In this document: positions 36,501 through 45,581 of the stretch, one piece after another | How positions within the stretch are numbered: the first letter of the stretch is position 1 | Layout of the letters: each line of letters starts with the position of its first letter | Source: Firmicutes bacterium AM55-24TS | GTDB taxonomy: Bacteria > Bacillota > Clostridia > UBA1381 | Reading direction: 5' to 3' | Assembly (NCBI GenBank): GCA_003460745.1 | Contig: QTVU01000009.1 | Location: 1 to 64,000 of the forward strand | Length of the DNA stretch: 64,000 nucleotides | Program-made: the position numbers and the translations under genes | Notes under the pieces: generated by a model | Databases searched by the model: none | The model's input: only the letters and a program-made list of their open reading frames with translations | What the model was told of the DNA's origin: nothing

Positions 36501-39500
36501 TTAAAATTACTGTCTGTTTTTGCGTGTTCCTGTGCAATACGCAATTTCTCACGAACATTGCCCGATAAATATTCATCTGCCGTAAGGTATTTAGGGAAAT
36601 ACTGTTCGTTTTCCGCGTCGTGTAACGGATTAAGAAATATGATACCGTTTAAGTCCTCAAACAATTCCTGCTCGGTCTTGTCGGTAAGTGATGTCATAAA
36701 CTCCATATCAATTTTTGCTTTTTCACCGATTGATACTGCCAATGCTTCACTTGCCGTATCAACGTGTGTAATTTCTTTTTTTGCACCTATGGTACGCTTT
36801 GTGAACATATCTGCTTTGCGTTTCAGATTTCCTTCATCGTCCAATATTTCCAACGCACAGAGAATAAAATAGCTACTGTCTGATGAAAATGCACTACTGT
36901 TACCTCGTGAATTGATAATTCCGTATTTCTTTGTGAAATTATCATACAGAGTATTAAGTTTTTCTTGTTGTTTTTTGATTTCATAATCAGGGAAATCGTT
37001 TGTTTGATATTCGATTAAATCACGAACACAATCACGGATTTCGACCATACCCTTTACGCGATTTTTAGCGGTATCATTTAATTCTACTTTGTTCATCACG
37101 CTGTTTTCACGGAAATATATATCACCGTCTACTATGGTATAGCTGAAATTCTTAACGGCAGGGTCGGCTGGGATTGATGTGCTTTCATTAGCTGAAATAT
37201 CATCAATATCATCGATTGTATATTCTGTAATTTTAGCGTGAATATTCTGAATTGCTTTATCAAGCAATTCATCAAGGATTGCGTTATTGCGTGGCTTACA
37301 GTTTAACTGCATACCATATGGACCGCTTTCTTCGACTAATTCACCGAGTACCATATCGGGATTATCGATAAAATATTGATTTATCGGTTGTCCCGTTTCG
37401 TGTAGCCCGGTATGTACCCAATCAGGCTCAATGTCAATCATTTTGTCGCGTTTTTGTAAAAACAGAATATCCGCTGTTACTTCTGTACCTGCATTTTTCT
37501 TGAAAGTATCATTTGGCAAGCGTATTGCACCGACAAGTTCGGCACGTTGTGCTATGTATTTTCTGACCTTTGAATTTTGTTTGTCCATTGTGCCGCTTGA
37601 TGTTATGAACGCAACGATACCGCCCGGTCTAACTTTGTCCAACGTTTTAGCAAAGAAAAAGTCGTGAATTAAGAAATTATATTTATCATATTTCTTTTCC
37701 AAAACTTTAAAATTACCGAACGGAACATTACCGATAGCAACATCAAAAAAACTATCCGGTAGTGTACTATCTTCAAAGCCTTGAATTGCAATACTGTTTT
37801 TCTGGTAGAGTTGTTGTGCTATTCTGCCTGTTATGCTATCTATCTCAATACCGTAAATTTTACTTTCGGAAATGTTTTCGGGTATAAGTCCCATAAAATT
37901 TCCTATGCCGCACGATGGCTCTAAAATATTGCCATTTTGAAATCCTATATTTTCCAAAGCCTTATACATTGAACGTATGACTACTGGGGGAGTGAAGTGA
38001 GAAGTTAGAACGCTTGTACGAGCTTGCTCATATTCGTCATCGGTAAGCAATGATTTTAATTCATTGTATTTAGGGTGCGTTTCTTCAAAATAGTTTGCAA
38101 GACCACCCCAACCGACATAACGTGATAGTGTTTCCTGTTCTTTTTTGTCAGCAAGTCTGTGTTCGCTTTCAACCTGTTTCAATGTTTGTATAGCTGCAAT
38201 ATTCGCCGCATATTTCTCGCTTGGCGTTCCATATCCGAGTTCGTTATCGGCGATAACAAAATTATGACGTTCTGATACGGGTATTTCGGGATATATAACT
38301 TGATTTTGAACAGGTGTAGGCTTTGGTATATTCGGTGGCGGTAATTCAGTCTGTTCTTGAGTCTGTTCTTGAGGTTGTTCTTGAATGATGTTTTTCAGCC
38401 ATTCAATGCTTTCGCTCCGAAATATAGGGAAACCTGTGCTATTCTGAAACGAAATATCACGCAAACTGACTTTGCCAAAATCAGCATTAATATTATCAAC
38501 AACAAATTTATGGTCATCAACGGTAATTTCCTTGCTGATATATTCAGAATAGTCCTCGGATTGCTCTTGCGGCTCATCTATGATTTCAGATGGACTGTCA
38601 GATTTAATATCAGTAAGTTGTTCATCATCTTTTGCCTTATCATTTTCTGAAATATTTACGAAATATCCATTAGCATTTAATATTTGAGCATATTTTTGAT
38701 ATGTAGCGATAGGGAAACCTGTCATCGAAATTTGCTCGTTGTCCATTGCTTTTTGGGTAACCGCAATATCCAAAATCTTTGCAACTTCTGTGACTTCGCT
38801 GCCGTAAATCTCATAGAAATCTCCTACTCTTGTAAAGGTTATAAATTTTGCGGCTTTCAGGTCATTTGCAATCCAACTCGCATTATTGCGTGCGGAAATA
38901 TCTGTCGTAGATGATTTTATATGCTCCAAGTCATCAATTAACTGTTGTCTTGTATCTGCATTAGCGATTAAATCGGAAATCTGAATTTCTGATACTTCGT
39001 CTGTTTCGGATGTTTCAAACAAACTGAGCTTGTGTTTATCAGAATAATCAATCGTATTTATAAAATATACAAGACTTTTTGTTAAATTCTGCTGTCGCTC
39101 TAACAGTGTCAAATTTTTTGTGTCACTAAGAAATCTTAGTCGTTCATTTTGTATTCGTAAAGTTTCCTGTTCTGATAAATATTTTGGAACATCCTCGGCA
39201 ACTTCATGTTCAGTCAAATATCTGCCCGATTTTATAAGATTGTTAATACGTTTTGCAGCCTCGTTCCATTTGATATGTACCTTCGCATATGGTGCAGTTA
39301 TATTACCACGACTAAACTCAATTCCTTTTGCGTCGTGCCATTCGCGGAATATTCCTCCGCCATAAGCACCTGTACCATATTCGTTCTTCAGGAAAGCAAT
39401 GCGTGCTTTAGTGTCTGTATGCTCTTTGAAGTACAGATAAATTCTACATTTTCCCATAGCAAAACCGCTGCCGCGTGTAAGCAGATTATCAATTTCGTCC

Positions 39501-41446
39501 TCTGTTATAAACGGTGCGGCATTATTTGGCTGATAATCATTTGCGAAAAAAGTTCTGCGTTCAAGTTGTAAATCTTTCAATTTCGGTAGTACTTTATTCG
39601 GCGAATACCAATGAATACGCATAATATCTTTATTATTTGCGTATAGATTTGTCATTGTTTCTGTAACCTTAACCGCAAATGCGACATTTTCCGATTCCTT
39701 AAATAATTCTGCTATATTATTGCCTGTATCAGTAGCTGAGTTGACAAACCATTCTTTATTAAAATGTGATTTTAACTCAGGGTATGTATCGTCATTTAAA
39801 TCCCGATACATTTCAAAAAAACTGTCTGCTGCTTGTTTTCGTTCAAACTCGTCCATTTTGTCAATGCTCTCTTGTGGTGCAAATCTGCCAAGTTCCAACA
39901 GTTCACCTATACGTTTATCAATGCGTTCCCACGGTAGAAGTTCACCGCGTTCGTTTGCACGTTCGCCGTATGCAACACGAATACACTCGTCATTCCACCA
40001 TATAGATACCTTGTTACCGTCAAAAATAAATCCTTTGCCACCTATACCGTATTCATTTTTCAGAAAATCTATATTTTCTGCGGCTGATTTATTTTTACTG
40101 TATTGAATACATATTTTAATAATACCGTTCACATCATTATTGCCTGTTGTCAAAATCTCATCGACAATTTGTTGTGGCATAGAAAAAGCGGAGCTTCTTG
40201 CTTGCTCCGCTTTCATAATATATTCTTTTTGTTCTTCCTCGGTAGGGAGTGGCATATCAAATATGCTTAGTTGTACACCATTTCTGATAAGACGATTTCC
40301 TCCGCTGAATGGAGAATATTGTTCATTCTGCTCGTCCATAATAACGGGTCTGTCGCTTTCAATTCCTCCGTCAATCCCTCTGCTTTTGCCATCTGATTGA
40401 CTATCGTCTGTACTTGTTGTGTCGTCGATTTGTCTATCTCCTCCAAATGTTTCAGAAGTTCGCCCTTCATCATTAGAATTGAGTATAGATTCGGACGGTG
40501 TTCGTTTAGGTATGTTCTCCTCAACATTCCGTATTTGCCTATCTGATATGTTTTTGTCGGTACTGTCAAATTGGGTATTCTGTAATCCCCGATTTTCGTG
40601 TATGATACTGCTCCTGTCATTTTTATCAGTCCTTTCTTCTTGAACAATGTTATTTTCTTTGTTATTTTCATTATATACGATGTTTTCATTTTCAGCAAAT
40701 TTTTTTCGTTCAAAATGAATTGTTCTTGAAATATTCCTTAATATGTCCTCCGAAATCGTACTCACGGCATTACCGAGGATATTCATTGTTTCGACTGTAT
40801 TAAAGTCGCGTATATATTGAAAATCATATCCGTCAAAGTTATTTTCGGGATGTAAGCCCATACGTTGCATAATCATATATGCGACTGACGCTGCGGCTGT
40901 TTGCCGAAAACGTACATCAAGATTAACATTATCAAGTCCTGATAAAAAACTATTGCCTTTTACATACTTTAGGTCGCGTAAATACTCATTTTTTCTGTCA
41001 TTGACAGCATTATTTGCAGCACAAATTATAGCGTCAATATCAGTAGTTGCACCTTTTAACTTGCCAAAAGATTTTTCAAGTGTATTTATAACGGCTTTTT
41101 CATAGCGATTGTCATATTGCCATAGATTTATTTCACTATTACCAAAACTATTTGTATCGGAAATATCAAACACATATTTAAGGTAATATTGATTCCCGTT
41201 TTCACGCACAAGTGCGATAGGGGACGCGTTCTTATTTACCCATCTTTTCGTTTTGTTTACCCAATCGTCCATACTTGCACACGCCGTTGCCGTTGACTTT
41301 TGTGTAAAGATAAGTATTTGGTCGTTAAACGAATATTTAAAATGCCACGCAGCAGTTTTTAGAAAATATCTCCATACATTACTGTCGGCTATTGCTTTTG
41401 TTGCGGTCTGTAACAGATTAAAAATACGTTGTGTTTCATCGGTCAT
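33509..41446 (-). CDS. Giant ArdC-MutS-I-methylase-SNF2 helicase protein
   Basis: 2645 residues. In order: an ArdC-like N-terminal domain (about 1-110, WRYFLKTAAWHFKYSFNDQI; ssDNA binding in ArdC antirestriction proteins); an acidic variable region (about 250-400); two copies of a GFIFDGNKVSIWW/GGGIFREWHD-type module (about 430-800); a MutS domain I-like segment (about 865-935, ITFTRVGDFYEIYG); and an N6-methylase core (EPSCGIGNFMG about 1175; GNVPFG about 1240, with NVPF in place of NPPF). An SNF2-type helicase closes it (HVVGAGKTWT about 1855, VDEAHN about 2017, QRAGRIIRQGN about 2342). Such LtrC-like proteins are common in large Firmicutes elements and are thought to protect or process incoming DNA. 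No frameshift is seen. Confidence 0.88.
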   Translation of the reverse strand: MTDETQRIFNLLQTATKAIADSNVWRYFLKTAAWHFKYSFNDQILIFTQKSTATACASMDDWVNKTKRWVNKNASPIALVRENGNQYYLKYVFDISDTNSFGNSEINLWQYDNRYEKAVINTLEKSFGKLKGATTDIDAIICAANNAVNDRKNEYLRDLKYVKGNSFLSGLDNVNLDVRFRQTAAASVAYMIMQRMGLHPENNFDGYDFQYIRDFNTVETMNILGNAVSTISEDILRNISRTIHFERKKFAENENIVYNENNKENNIVQEERTDKNDRSSIIHENRGLQNTQFDSTDKNISDRQIRNVEENIPKRTPSESILNSNDEGRTSETFGGDRQIDDTTSTDDSQSDGKSRGIDGGIESDRPVIMDEQNEQYSPFSGGNRLIRNGVQLSIFDMPLPTEEEQKEYIMKAEQARSSAFSMPQQIVDEILTTGNNDVNGIIKICIQYSKNKSAAENIDFLKNEYGIGGKGFIFDGNKVSIWWNDECIRVAYGERANERGELLPWERIDKRIGELLELGRFAPQESIDKMDEFERKQAADSFFEMYRDLNDDTYPELKSHFNKEWFVNSATDTGNNIAELFKESENVAFAVKVTETMTNLYANNKDIMRIHWYSPNKVLPKLKDLQLERRTFFANDYQPNNAAPFITEDEIDNLLTRGSGFAMGKCRIYLYFKEHTDTKARIAFLKNEYGTGAYGGGIFREWHDAKGIEFSRGNITAPYAKVHIKWNEAAKRINNLIKSGRYLTEHEVAEDVPKYLSEQETLRIQNERLRFLSDTKNLTLLERQQNLTKSLVYFINTIDYSDKHKLSLFETSETDEVSEIQISDLIANADTRQQLIDDLEHIKSSTTDISARNNASWIANDLKAAKFITFTRVGDFYEIYGSEVTEVAKILDIAVTQKAMDNEQISMTGFPIATYQKYAQILNANGYFVNISENDKAKDDEQLTDIKSDSPSEIIDEPQEQSEDYSEYISKEITVDDHKFVVDNINADFGKVSLRDISFQNSTGFPIFRSESIEWLKNIIQEQPQEQTQEQTELPPPNIPKPTPVQNQVIYPEIPVSERHNFVIADNELGYGTPSEKYAANIAAIQTLKQVESEHRLADKKEQETLSRYVGWGGLANYFEETHPKYNELKSLLTDDEYEQARTSVLTSHFTPPVVIRSMYKALENIGFQNGNILEPSCGIGNFMGLIPENISESKIYGIEIDSITGRIAQQLYQKNSIAIQGFEDSTLPDSFFDVAIGNVPFGNFKVLEKKYDKYNFLIHDFFFAKTLDKVRPGGIVAFITSSGTMDKQNSKVRKYIAQRAELVGAIRLPNDTFKKNAGTEVTADILFLQKRDKMIDIEPDWVHTGLHETGQPINQYFIDNPDMVLGELVEESGPYGMQLNCKPRNNAILDELLDKAIQNIHAKITEYTIDDIDDISANESTSIPADPAVKNFSYTIVDGDIYFRENSVMNKVELNDTAKNRVKGMVEIRDCVRDLIEYQTNDFPDYEIKKQQEKLNTLYDNFTKKYGIINSRGNSSAFSSDSSYFILCALEILDDEGNLKRKADMFTKRTIGAKKEITHVDTASEALAVSIGEKAKIDMEFMTSLTDKTEQELFEDLNGIIFLNPLHDAENEQYFPKYLTADEYLSGNVREKLRIAQEHAKTDSNFNINVKALTEIQPKDLSASEITVRIGTTWIPAEYIKQFTFELINPSSYARDNIDIQYSKLTGVWNVSGKSCDRGNIKVNRTYGTNRINALKIIEDTLNLRDVRVFDYKENEEGKRIAVLNTKETTIAQQKQEAIKAAFDNWIWKDPERRNTLVKMYNEKFNSIRTREYDGSHITFNGMNPEIQLRPHQKNAVARIMYGGNALLGHVVGAGKTWTMAAAAMELKRISLCNKSLFVVPNHLIEQWASEFLQLYPAANILVATKKDFEKKNRKKFCGRIATGDYDAIIMGHSQFEKIPMSIKRQKQILNQQLRAIMDGIVEAKEHDAERFTIKQMERTKKNIKTKIDKLNKQDRKDDVVTFEELGVDRLFVDEAHNYKNLFLVTKMRNVGGIAQTDAQKSSDMFMKCQYLDELKGGKIFATGTPISNSMVELYTMQRYLQYDMLKKHNLEHFDAWASTYGETVTAIELSPEGTGYRAKTRFAKFFNIPEIMTMFREVADIQTADMLKLPVPKAEYHNIAVEPTEIQREMVAELGERAEDVRNNKVDPTVDNMLKITNDGRKLALDQRLMNDMLPDEEGTKLSVCANNVFDIWKKTSDFKGTQLIFCDTSTPKKDGTFNVYDDIRQKLIDKGVPESDIEYIHNADTDVKKKELFAKVRSGDVRILLGSTQKMGAGTNVQTLLYALHDIDCPWRPSDLEQRAGRIIRQGNTNDTVHIYRYVTKDTFDSYSYQLVENKQKFISQIMTSKAPVRMAEDIDETALSYAEIKALATGNPHIKEKMELDTEIAKLKLLKSNFMSEIYDLENKVINFYPKEIQRLTEQIAGAEKDINVVNQHPKQEDTFNTMTIDGVGYYEKDKAGAALIERCKTMTSTDPTIIGEYRGFKMILSFDSLYKMHRLTLQNSRSYTLELGTDVFGNIQRIDNALASIPKLKNDCEQTLIETKKQFEIAKVESKKEFPRETELASKIKRVAALDALLNVDKKHSEVMNIPDETPQKNVSMER

Positions 41447-41459
41447 AATATCTACCTCG

Positions 41460-41855
41460 CTATCTGTATTTTTTGTTTTGTCTGTTTTTTATTTTGCGTT
41501 GTTCACGCATTTTGTCTGCGTCCCGTTGTGCGTCTGATATTTTATTGTAATCGCCATTTTTAAGATTATAGAAAAAATGCGTCTTGTCGCGTGCGTCCAT
41601 ACAACGGATAGAATAGCATAATTTGTTGACTGCACCAAGTGTATCAGATTTTTTGTCTATTAATTCTAAAATATATTTACCGCAACTATTTTTAGGGTAC
41701 AACTCAATTTTAAGAGTACGAGAATTATCAAGTAAGATTAAATTCTGCGAAGTAAGTACACCTATATTCTGCAAATCATCGCGTAAGCGGATAGGTGTTT
41801 GAGATAAATTGACAGTAATGTTGTTTTGTAAAAAATTTATTCTTGCTGTAATCAT
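41460..41855 (-). CDS. Hypothetical protein of the conjugative element
   Basis: A 131-residue protein with an N-terminal beta-rich half (RINFLQNNITVNLSQTPIRL, LKIELYPKNSCGKYILELID) and a basic C-terminal helix (MREQRKIKNRQNKKYR). No signal peptide or membrane segment. It is directly upstream of the giant helicase gene (13 bases) and probably co-transcribed with it. Family not recognised. Confidence 0.6.
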   Translation of the reverse strand: MITARINFLQNNITVNLSQTPIRLRDDLQNIGVLTSQNLILLDNSRTLKIELYPKNSCGKYILELIDKKSDTLGAVNKLCYSIRCMDARDKTHFFYNLKNGDYNKISDAQRDADKMREQRKIKNRQNKKYR

Positions 41856-41871
41856 AATCGCAGGCTACCTT

Positions 41872-42294
41872 TCAAGATTTCTGTTTGTCACACATATCAT
41901 CTTCGTCAGATTCTTTTTGTATGTGATTGAATTGGGGATATTTTTTAATATCCTCCTCGTGTTGTTTCTTTGATTTATAAAACGGGCAGTCATTATTTTT
42001 ACAAATCATTTTTTTCAAAATACTGCACCGCTCAGTTCTCGCAAAGCAGTCTTTATACATTTCCTCATCTCCAATCTCTGATAATTTGATATAGCTGTCT
42101 ATTCGGAATCCCTCGGCTGCCGCAATTTCATAAAATTTATTTATAACACGCTTTCTGTGTTCGGTTAGTTGTTTGCGGTCAGCATTTATAATTGCATTAC
42201 GGGCAGTTTCATCAAAATAGCCACTGCCGTTATAATTTATATCCGGACTTCTGCTTGACGCCATAAACATCACAACCTTTCTCAATTTAGGCAA
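41872..42294 (-). CDS. Hypothetical Cys-containing protein of the element
   Basis: About 130-140 residues. The frame opens at 42294, but MFMASSRSPDINYNG may be the translated start (internal Met codons near 42267 and 42261). Visible features are a helical middle (AIINADRKQLTEHRKRVINK) and a CSILKKMICKNNDCPFYK segment that could bind a metal or be structural. The tail is acidic. Not recognised. It follows the large LRR-SLH gene's terminator and precedes the helicase operon. Confidence 0.55.
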   Translation of the reverse strand: MPKLRKVVMFMASSRSPDINYNGSGYFDETARNAIINADRKQLTEHRKRVINKFYEIAAAEGFRIDSYIKLSEIGDEEMYKDCFARTERCSILKKMICKNNDCPFYKSKKQHEEDIKKYPQFNHIQKESDEDDMCDKQKS

Positions 42295-42299
42295 TAAAA

Positions 42300-42322
42300 A
42301 AAGGAGTTTTCACTCCAATTCA
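42300..42322 (-). terminator. Terminator of the LRR-SLH gene
   Basis: On the minus strand GGAG pairs with CTCC around a 5-base loop and is followed by seven T. It is short but right after the gene's stop. Confidence 0.5.
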
Positions 42323-45300
42323 TTACTTGCCGGCTGCTTTCAATATCTCATCATATGCCCAATGTGTTTTTTGAACATCTGTAAAATTAATTTTAATATC
42401 GGATTTGCAATTTCTTGATACCGCTTTATTTATAATAGTAACAGCCTCTGCACGAGTAATCGGCTTATCAGGCTTGTACATATTATTGTCATATCCTTTA
42501 ATGATTTCTTTTTCAGATAATACTGCGATGTAATTTTCCGCCCAATGATTTTTTGTGTCGGAAAAAGTTGAGGAATTGTTCTTAACATTTTCGCCTATAA
42601 GCATCGCAATTATTTTTGCAAATTCTGCACGGGTAATATAATTGTCAGGTTTGAACATTTTATCCTCATAACCGTCTGCGATTTTTAAATTAGCTGCGGT
42701 ATCAATATAGTCTTTTGCCCAATGGCTTGATATATCCAAAAACGACGGTTTTACGTTTTCTTTGATTGCAAACTGTTTTGCTCTTACAATTGCGGTTATT
42801 GCTTCTGCTCGTGTAATTTTTTCATTCGGTCTAAATGTATTATCTTCATATCCCGAAATATACGGCACATCATACTCAGAAACTGTAATTGCAACGTCAT
42901 TATCTGCTACAACATTATCTGTAACGTCATTATTTGCTACCTCATCAACTTTATCGGATTTATTTTCGATACTTGTTTGCTTATGGGAATGTCCTTTACT
43001 TGACGAACTTCCCGAATTTGACGGTTTATTGCTTGATGTTTCTTTCACCTTAACAGGGACTTCAACATATACAGTTTCGTAATTTTCATCATCAACAACA
43101 AAAATCGCATTATACGAATTGTCATCATCAGACGGTGTAACATCACTTTCTTCCCATAACCATTCACCATCGATAACATCATTTTCAGACGGTGTTAATA
43201 CACTGTCACCAAGCTTTTGCCCGTATGTTATATCACTCGCTGTCGGTAACTGAATATCAACACCAATAATCGGTGTATATTTTTTGATTTCTACGTTTAA
43301 AGTCAATTCTACGGTTGTGTAGTTATCAATATCGTTGGGAGTATATGTAGCCTTATATTCACCTCCGGGAACACACAATTTTGTGTCAGGCTCATTCCAC
43401 GAAAATCCGTCAGGCAATTCAATATCCGCAAGTGTAAGTTTCGGTGAATATACAGATGTTAAATCTGTCGGTACAGTATATTCGGGAACGGCTTTGCTAA
43501 CTGTAACAGTTACATCTACTGTTATGCTTTTATAATTTTCTGTATCTGACGGAGTGAATATCGCCGAATAAGTTTTTTCAGACGCTGACAATGGTGTATT
43601 GCTTTCCACCCAAGTCCAGCCGTCAGGCAATTCAATATCCGCAAGTGTTAGGTCGGGAGAATATACTGCCGTTAAATCTGTTGGTATAGTATATTCGGGA
43701 ACAGCTTTATTTACAGTGACGAAAATCTCTGCCGTGATAGAATTATAATTTTGGGTATCTTCAGGTATAAATATCACGGTATAAGGATTTGTACCTGCAA
43801 CAGGCATAATATCAGGGTCTTTCCATACCCATACGCCCTCAATACTATTAACTCCCGATACAGTCAATTCACTGTCACCTAATGTTTGCCCATATGTTAT
43901 ATCATCGGCTGTCGGTAAATCAAAATTAGGAACATCACATATATTGACCGTTTCATTTCCGGCACTATCTCTACTGTAAATGGATACTTTTTCTGTACCT
44001 TGTGGTATTTTGATTTCTTTGTTTTCTACACTCTGTCCGCCTAACGCAAAATATTGTTTGTCATATTCGCCTATCTCATATTTTAATTCATCTATCTGAT
44101 TGGTTTCATCAACATTTAGCGAAAAGGTAATTGACGTATCGTCAACATCTGTTGTTTTGCCAAGTGTTACTGCTTTCCAATTAAAAATAATTGAATTTTT
44201 ATCATTAAGTGAGCCGATATTTACTTTTGATTCATCATCAGTTATGAATTTGCCCAAAACATTGTTATTGTTAAAAACCCTTATGTCAATGTTCGTTACG
44301 GACTCAGGAATGATTACAGATTCCAAGCTCTGTGCATTATAAAAAGCATACGACTTTATTTTTTCAACTCCATTTGGAATAATAGCATTTTCTAATGATG
44401 TGCAATTATTAAATATTCCTTCTGAAAGTTGGTTTATTTTTAATATTGATAAATCGACTTTTTTTAGAAGTGAGCAACTTGAAAACGCATAAGCGTCAAT
44501 GTCTGTTACAGTTTCGGGTGCTTTGTATTCTTCGCAATAATTTGTACTACAATGCAATAATCGTGACTTATCTGTTGAATATAAAATCAAATCATTGCAT
44601 ATAAAATTATCATTGCTTTCGTCAACACATATATTGCCGCAATCTTTAAATGCCGCAGTTCCTATACTGTCTGTTTGAGCCGGAATTGTTATATCTGATA
44701 AATTTTTACAATCGGAAAACGCATAATTTCCGATTGTTTTCAGCGAAATCGGAATATTTATATCGCTAAGTTCAACACAACCACGAAACGCACTATCATC
44801 AACATTCTCTAAATTTTGTGATAAATTTACTGTTTTCAATCTAACACAATTACGAAATGCACTTTGACTTATATTAATTACCGTATCGGGTAAGGCTATA
44901 TCGGTTAAATATTTGCAATCTTCAAACGCACGACCATTTAAATCTGTTATTCCGTTTGCGATAGATATTTTGCTTAACTCTGTACATTCTTGAAATGCAC
45001 CGTGAGGAATTACAGTAAGTTTTGTGCCGTTTTCTATTACCACACTTTCTAATTTACTGCATTGATAAAACACATATTGCCCCAGTTCTTCTACGTTTGA
45101 CGGTATTTTTATACTTTTTAAATTTGTGCAACCTTTGAATGCTTGATACTCAATATTTTTTACACTGTCAGGAATGTTTATATTCGTCAATGATTCGCAA
45201 TCTTCAAACGTGCCTCGTCCTATCAGTGTAACCGAATTTGGAATAGTAACACTTTTCAGTTTTTTAGCTTTACAAAATAAATTCATAGTAAGTTCTTTTA

Positions 45301-45556
45301 CGCCATCATTGATAACAACACTTTCTATATCGCTACCCTCAAACGGTGACTCTGCATACCTTGACGTTGCTCCGTTGCCGGATAGTTCTTTTGATATAGT
45401 AACCGTTTTTGTGTCTTTGTCGTATCTATATACAACGCCGCCACCTAAAGAATCATAGTTCTTTAATAATTGTGTCGTTATTGCATATGAGCTTAATGAG
45501 CAGCTCATAAGTAGTATAAATGTCATTATTCCTGTTAAAATTCTTTTGTTTTGCAT
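42323..45556 (-). CDS. BspA-like LRR surface protein with SLH anchor
   Basis: 1077 residues from MQNKRILTGIMTF (AAAGGA 9 bases upstream; an earlier Met at 45634 lies in parB). Signal peptide to about residue 26 (SYA-ITT). About 14 leucine-rich repeats of the LRR_5/BspA type (about 75-440; SVTIPNSVTLIGRGTFEDCE pattern, repeats of 22-23 residues) are followed by four beta-sandwich repeats (about 530-820; YTVPTDLTSVYSPKLTLADI), a Ser/Lys linker, and three SLH domains (SGYEDNTFRPNEKITRAEA; DGYEDKMFKPDNYITRAE; KGYDNNMYKPDKPITRAE). BspA-type LRRs bind host or microbial surfaces. Carrying this next to the element's partition gene is unusual for transfer genes. Confidence 0.88.
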   Translation of the reverse strand: MQNKRILTGIMTFILLMSCSLSSYAITTQLLKNYDSLGGGVVYRYDKDTKTVTISKELSGNGATSRYAESPFEGSDIESVVINDGVKELTMNLFCKAKKLKSVTIPNSVTLIGRGTFEDCESLTNINIPDSVKNIEYQAFKGCTNLKSIKIPSNVEELGQYVFYQCSKLESVVIENGTKLTVIPHGAFQECTELSKISIANGITDLNGRAFEDCKYLTDIALPDTVINISQSAFRNCVRLKTVNLSQNLENVDDSAFRGCVELSDINIPISLKTIGNYAFSDCKNLSDITIPAQTDSIGTAAFKDCGNICVDESNDNFICNDLILYSTDKSRLLHCSTNYCEEYKAPETVTDIDAYAFSSCSLLKKVDLSILKINQLSEGIFNNCTSLENAIIPNGVEKIKSYAFYNAQSLESVIIPESVTNIDIRVFNNNNVLGKFITDDESKVNIGSLNDKNSIIFNWKAVTLGKTTDVDDTSITFSLNVDETNQIDELKYEIGEYDKQYFALGGQSVENKEIKIPQGTEKVSIYSRDSAGNETVNICDVPNFDLPTADDITYGQTLGDSELTVSGVNSIEGVWVWKDPDIMPVAGTNPYTVIFIPEDTQNYNSITAEIFVTVNKAVPEYTIPTDLTAVYSPDLTLADIELPDGWTWVESNTPLSASEKTYSAIFTPSDTENYKSITVDVTVTVSKAVPEYTVPTDLTSVYSPKLTLADIELPDGFSWNEPDTKLCVPGGEYKATYTPNDIDNYTTVELTLNVEIKKYTPIIGVDIQLPTASDITYGQKLGDSVLTPSENDVIDGEWLWEESDVTPSDDDNSYNAIFVVDDENYETVYVEVPVKVKETSSNKPSNSGSSSSKGHSHKQTSIENKSDKVDEVANNDVTDNVVADNDVAITVSEYDVPYISGYEDNTFRPNEKITRAEAITAIVRAKQFAIKENVKPSFLDISSHWAKDYIDTAANLKIADGYEDKMFKPDNYITRAEFAKIIAMLIGENVKNNSSTFSDTKNHWAENYIAVLSEKEIIKGYDNNMYKPDKPITRAEAVTIINKAVSRNCKSDIKINFTDVQKTHWAYDEILKAAGK

Positions 45557-45581
45557 TATAAAAAATTCCTTTCTCTTTGTA

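Noticed and set aside
40267..40713. 148-codon frame on the minus strand inside the giant helicase gene, other frame
   Set aside because: It overlaps the acidic variable region of a continuous 2645-codon gene and has no ribosome site. I found no sign that the giant is broken there.
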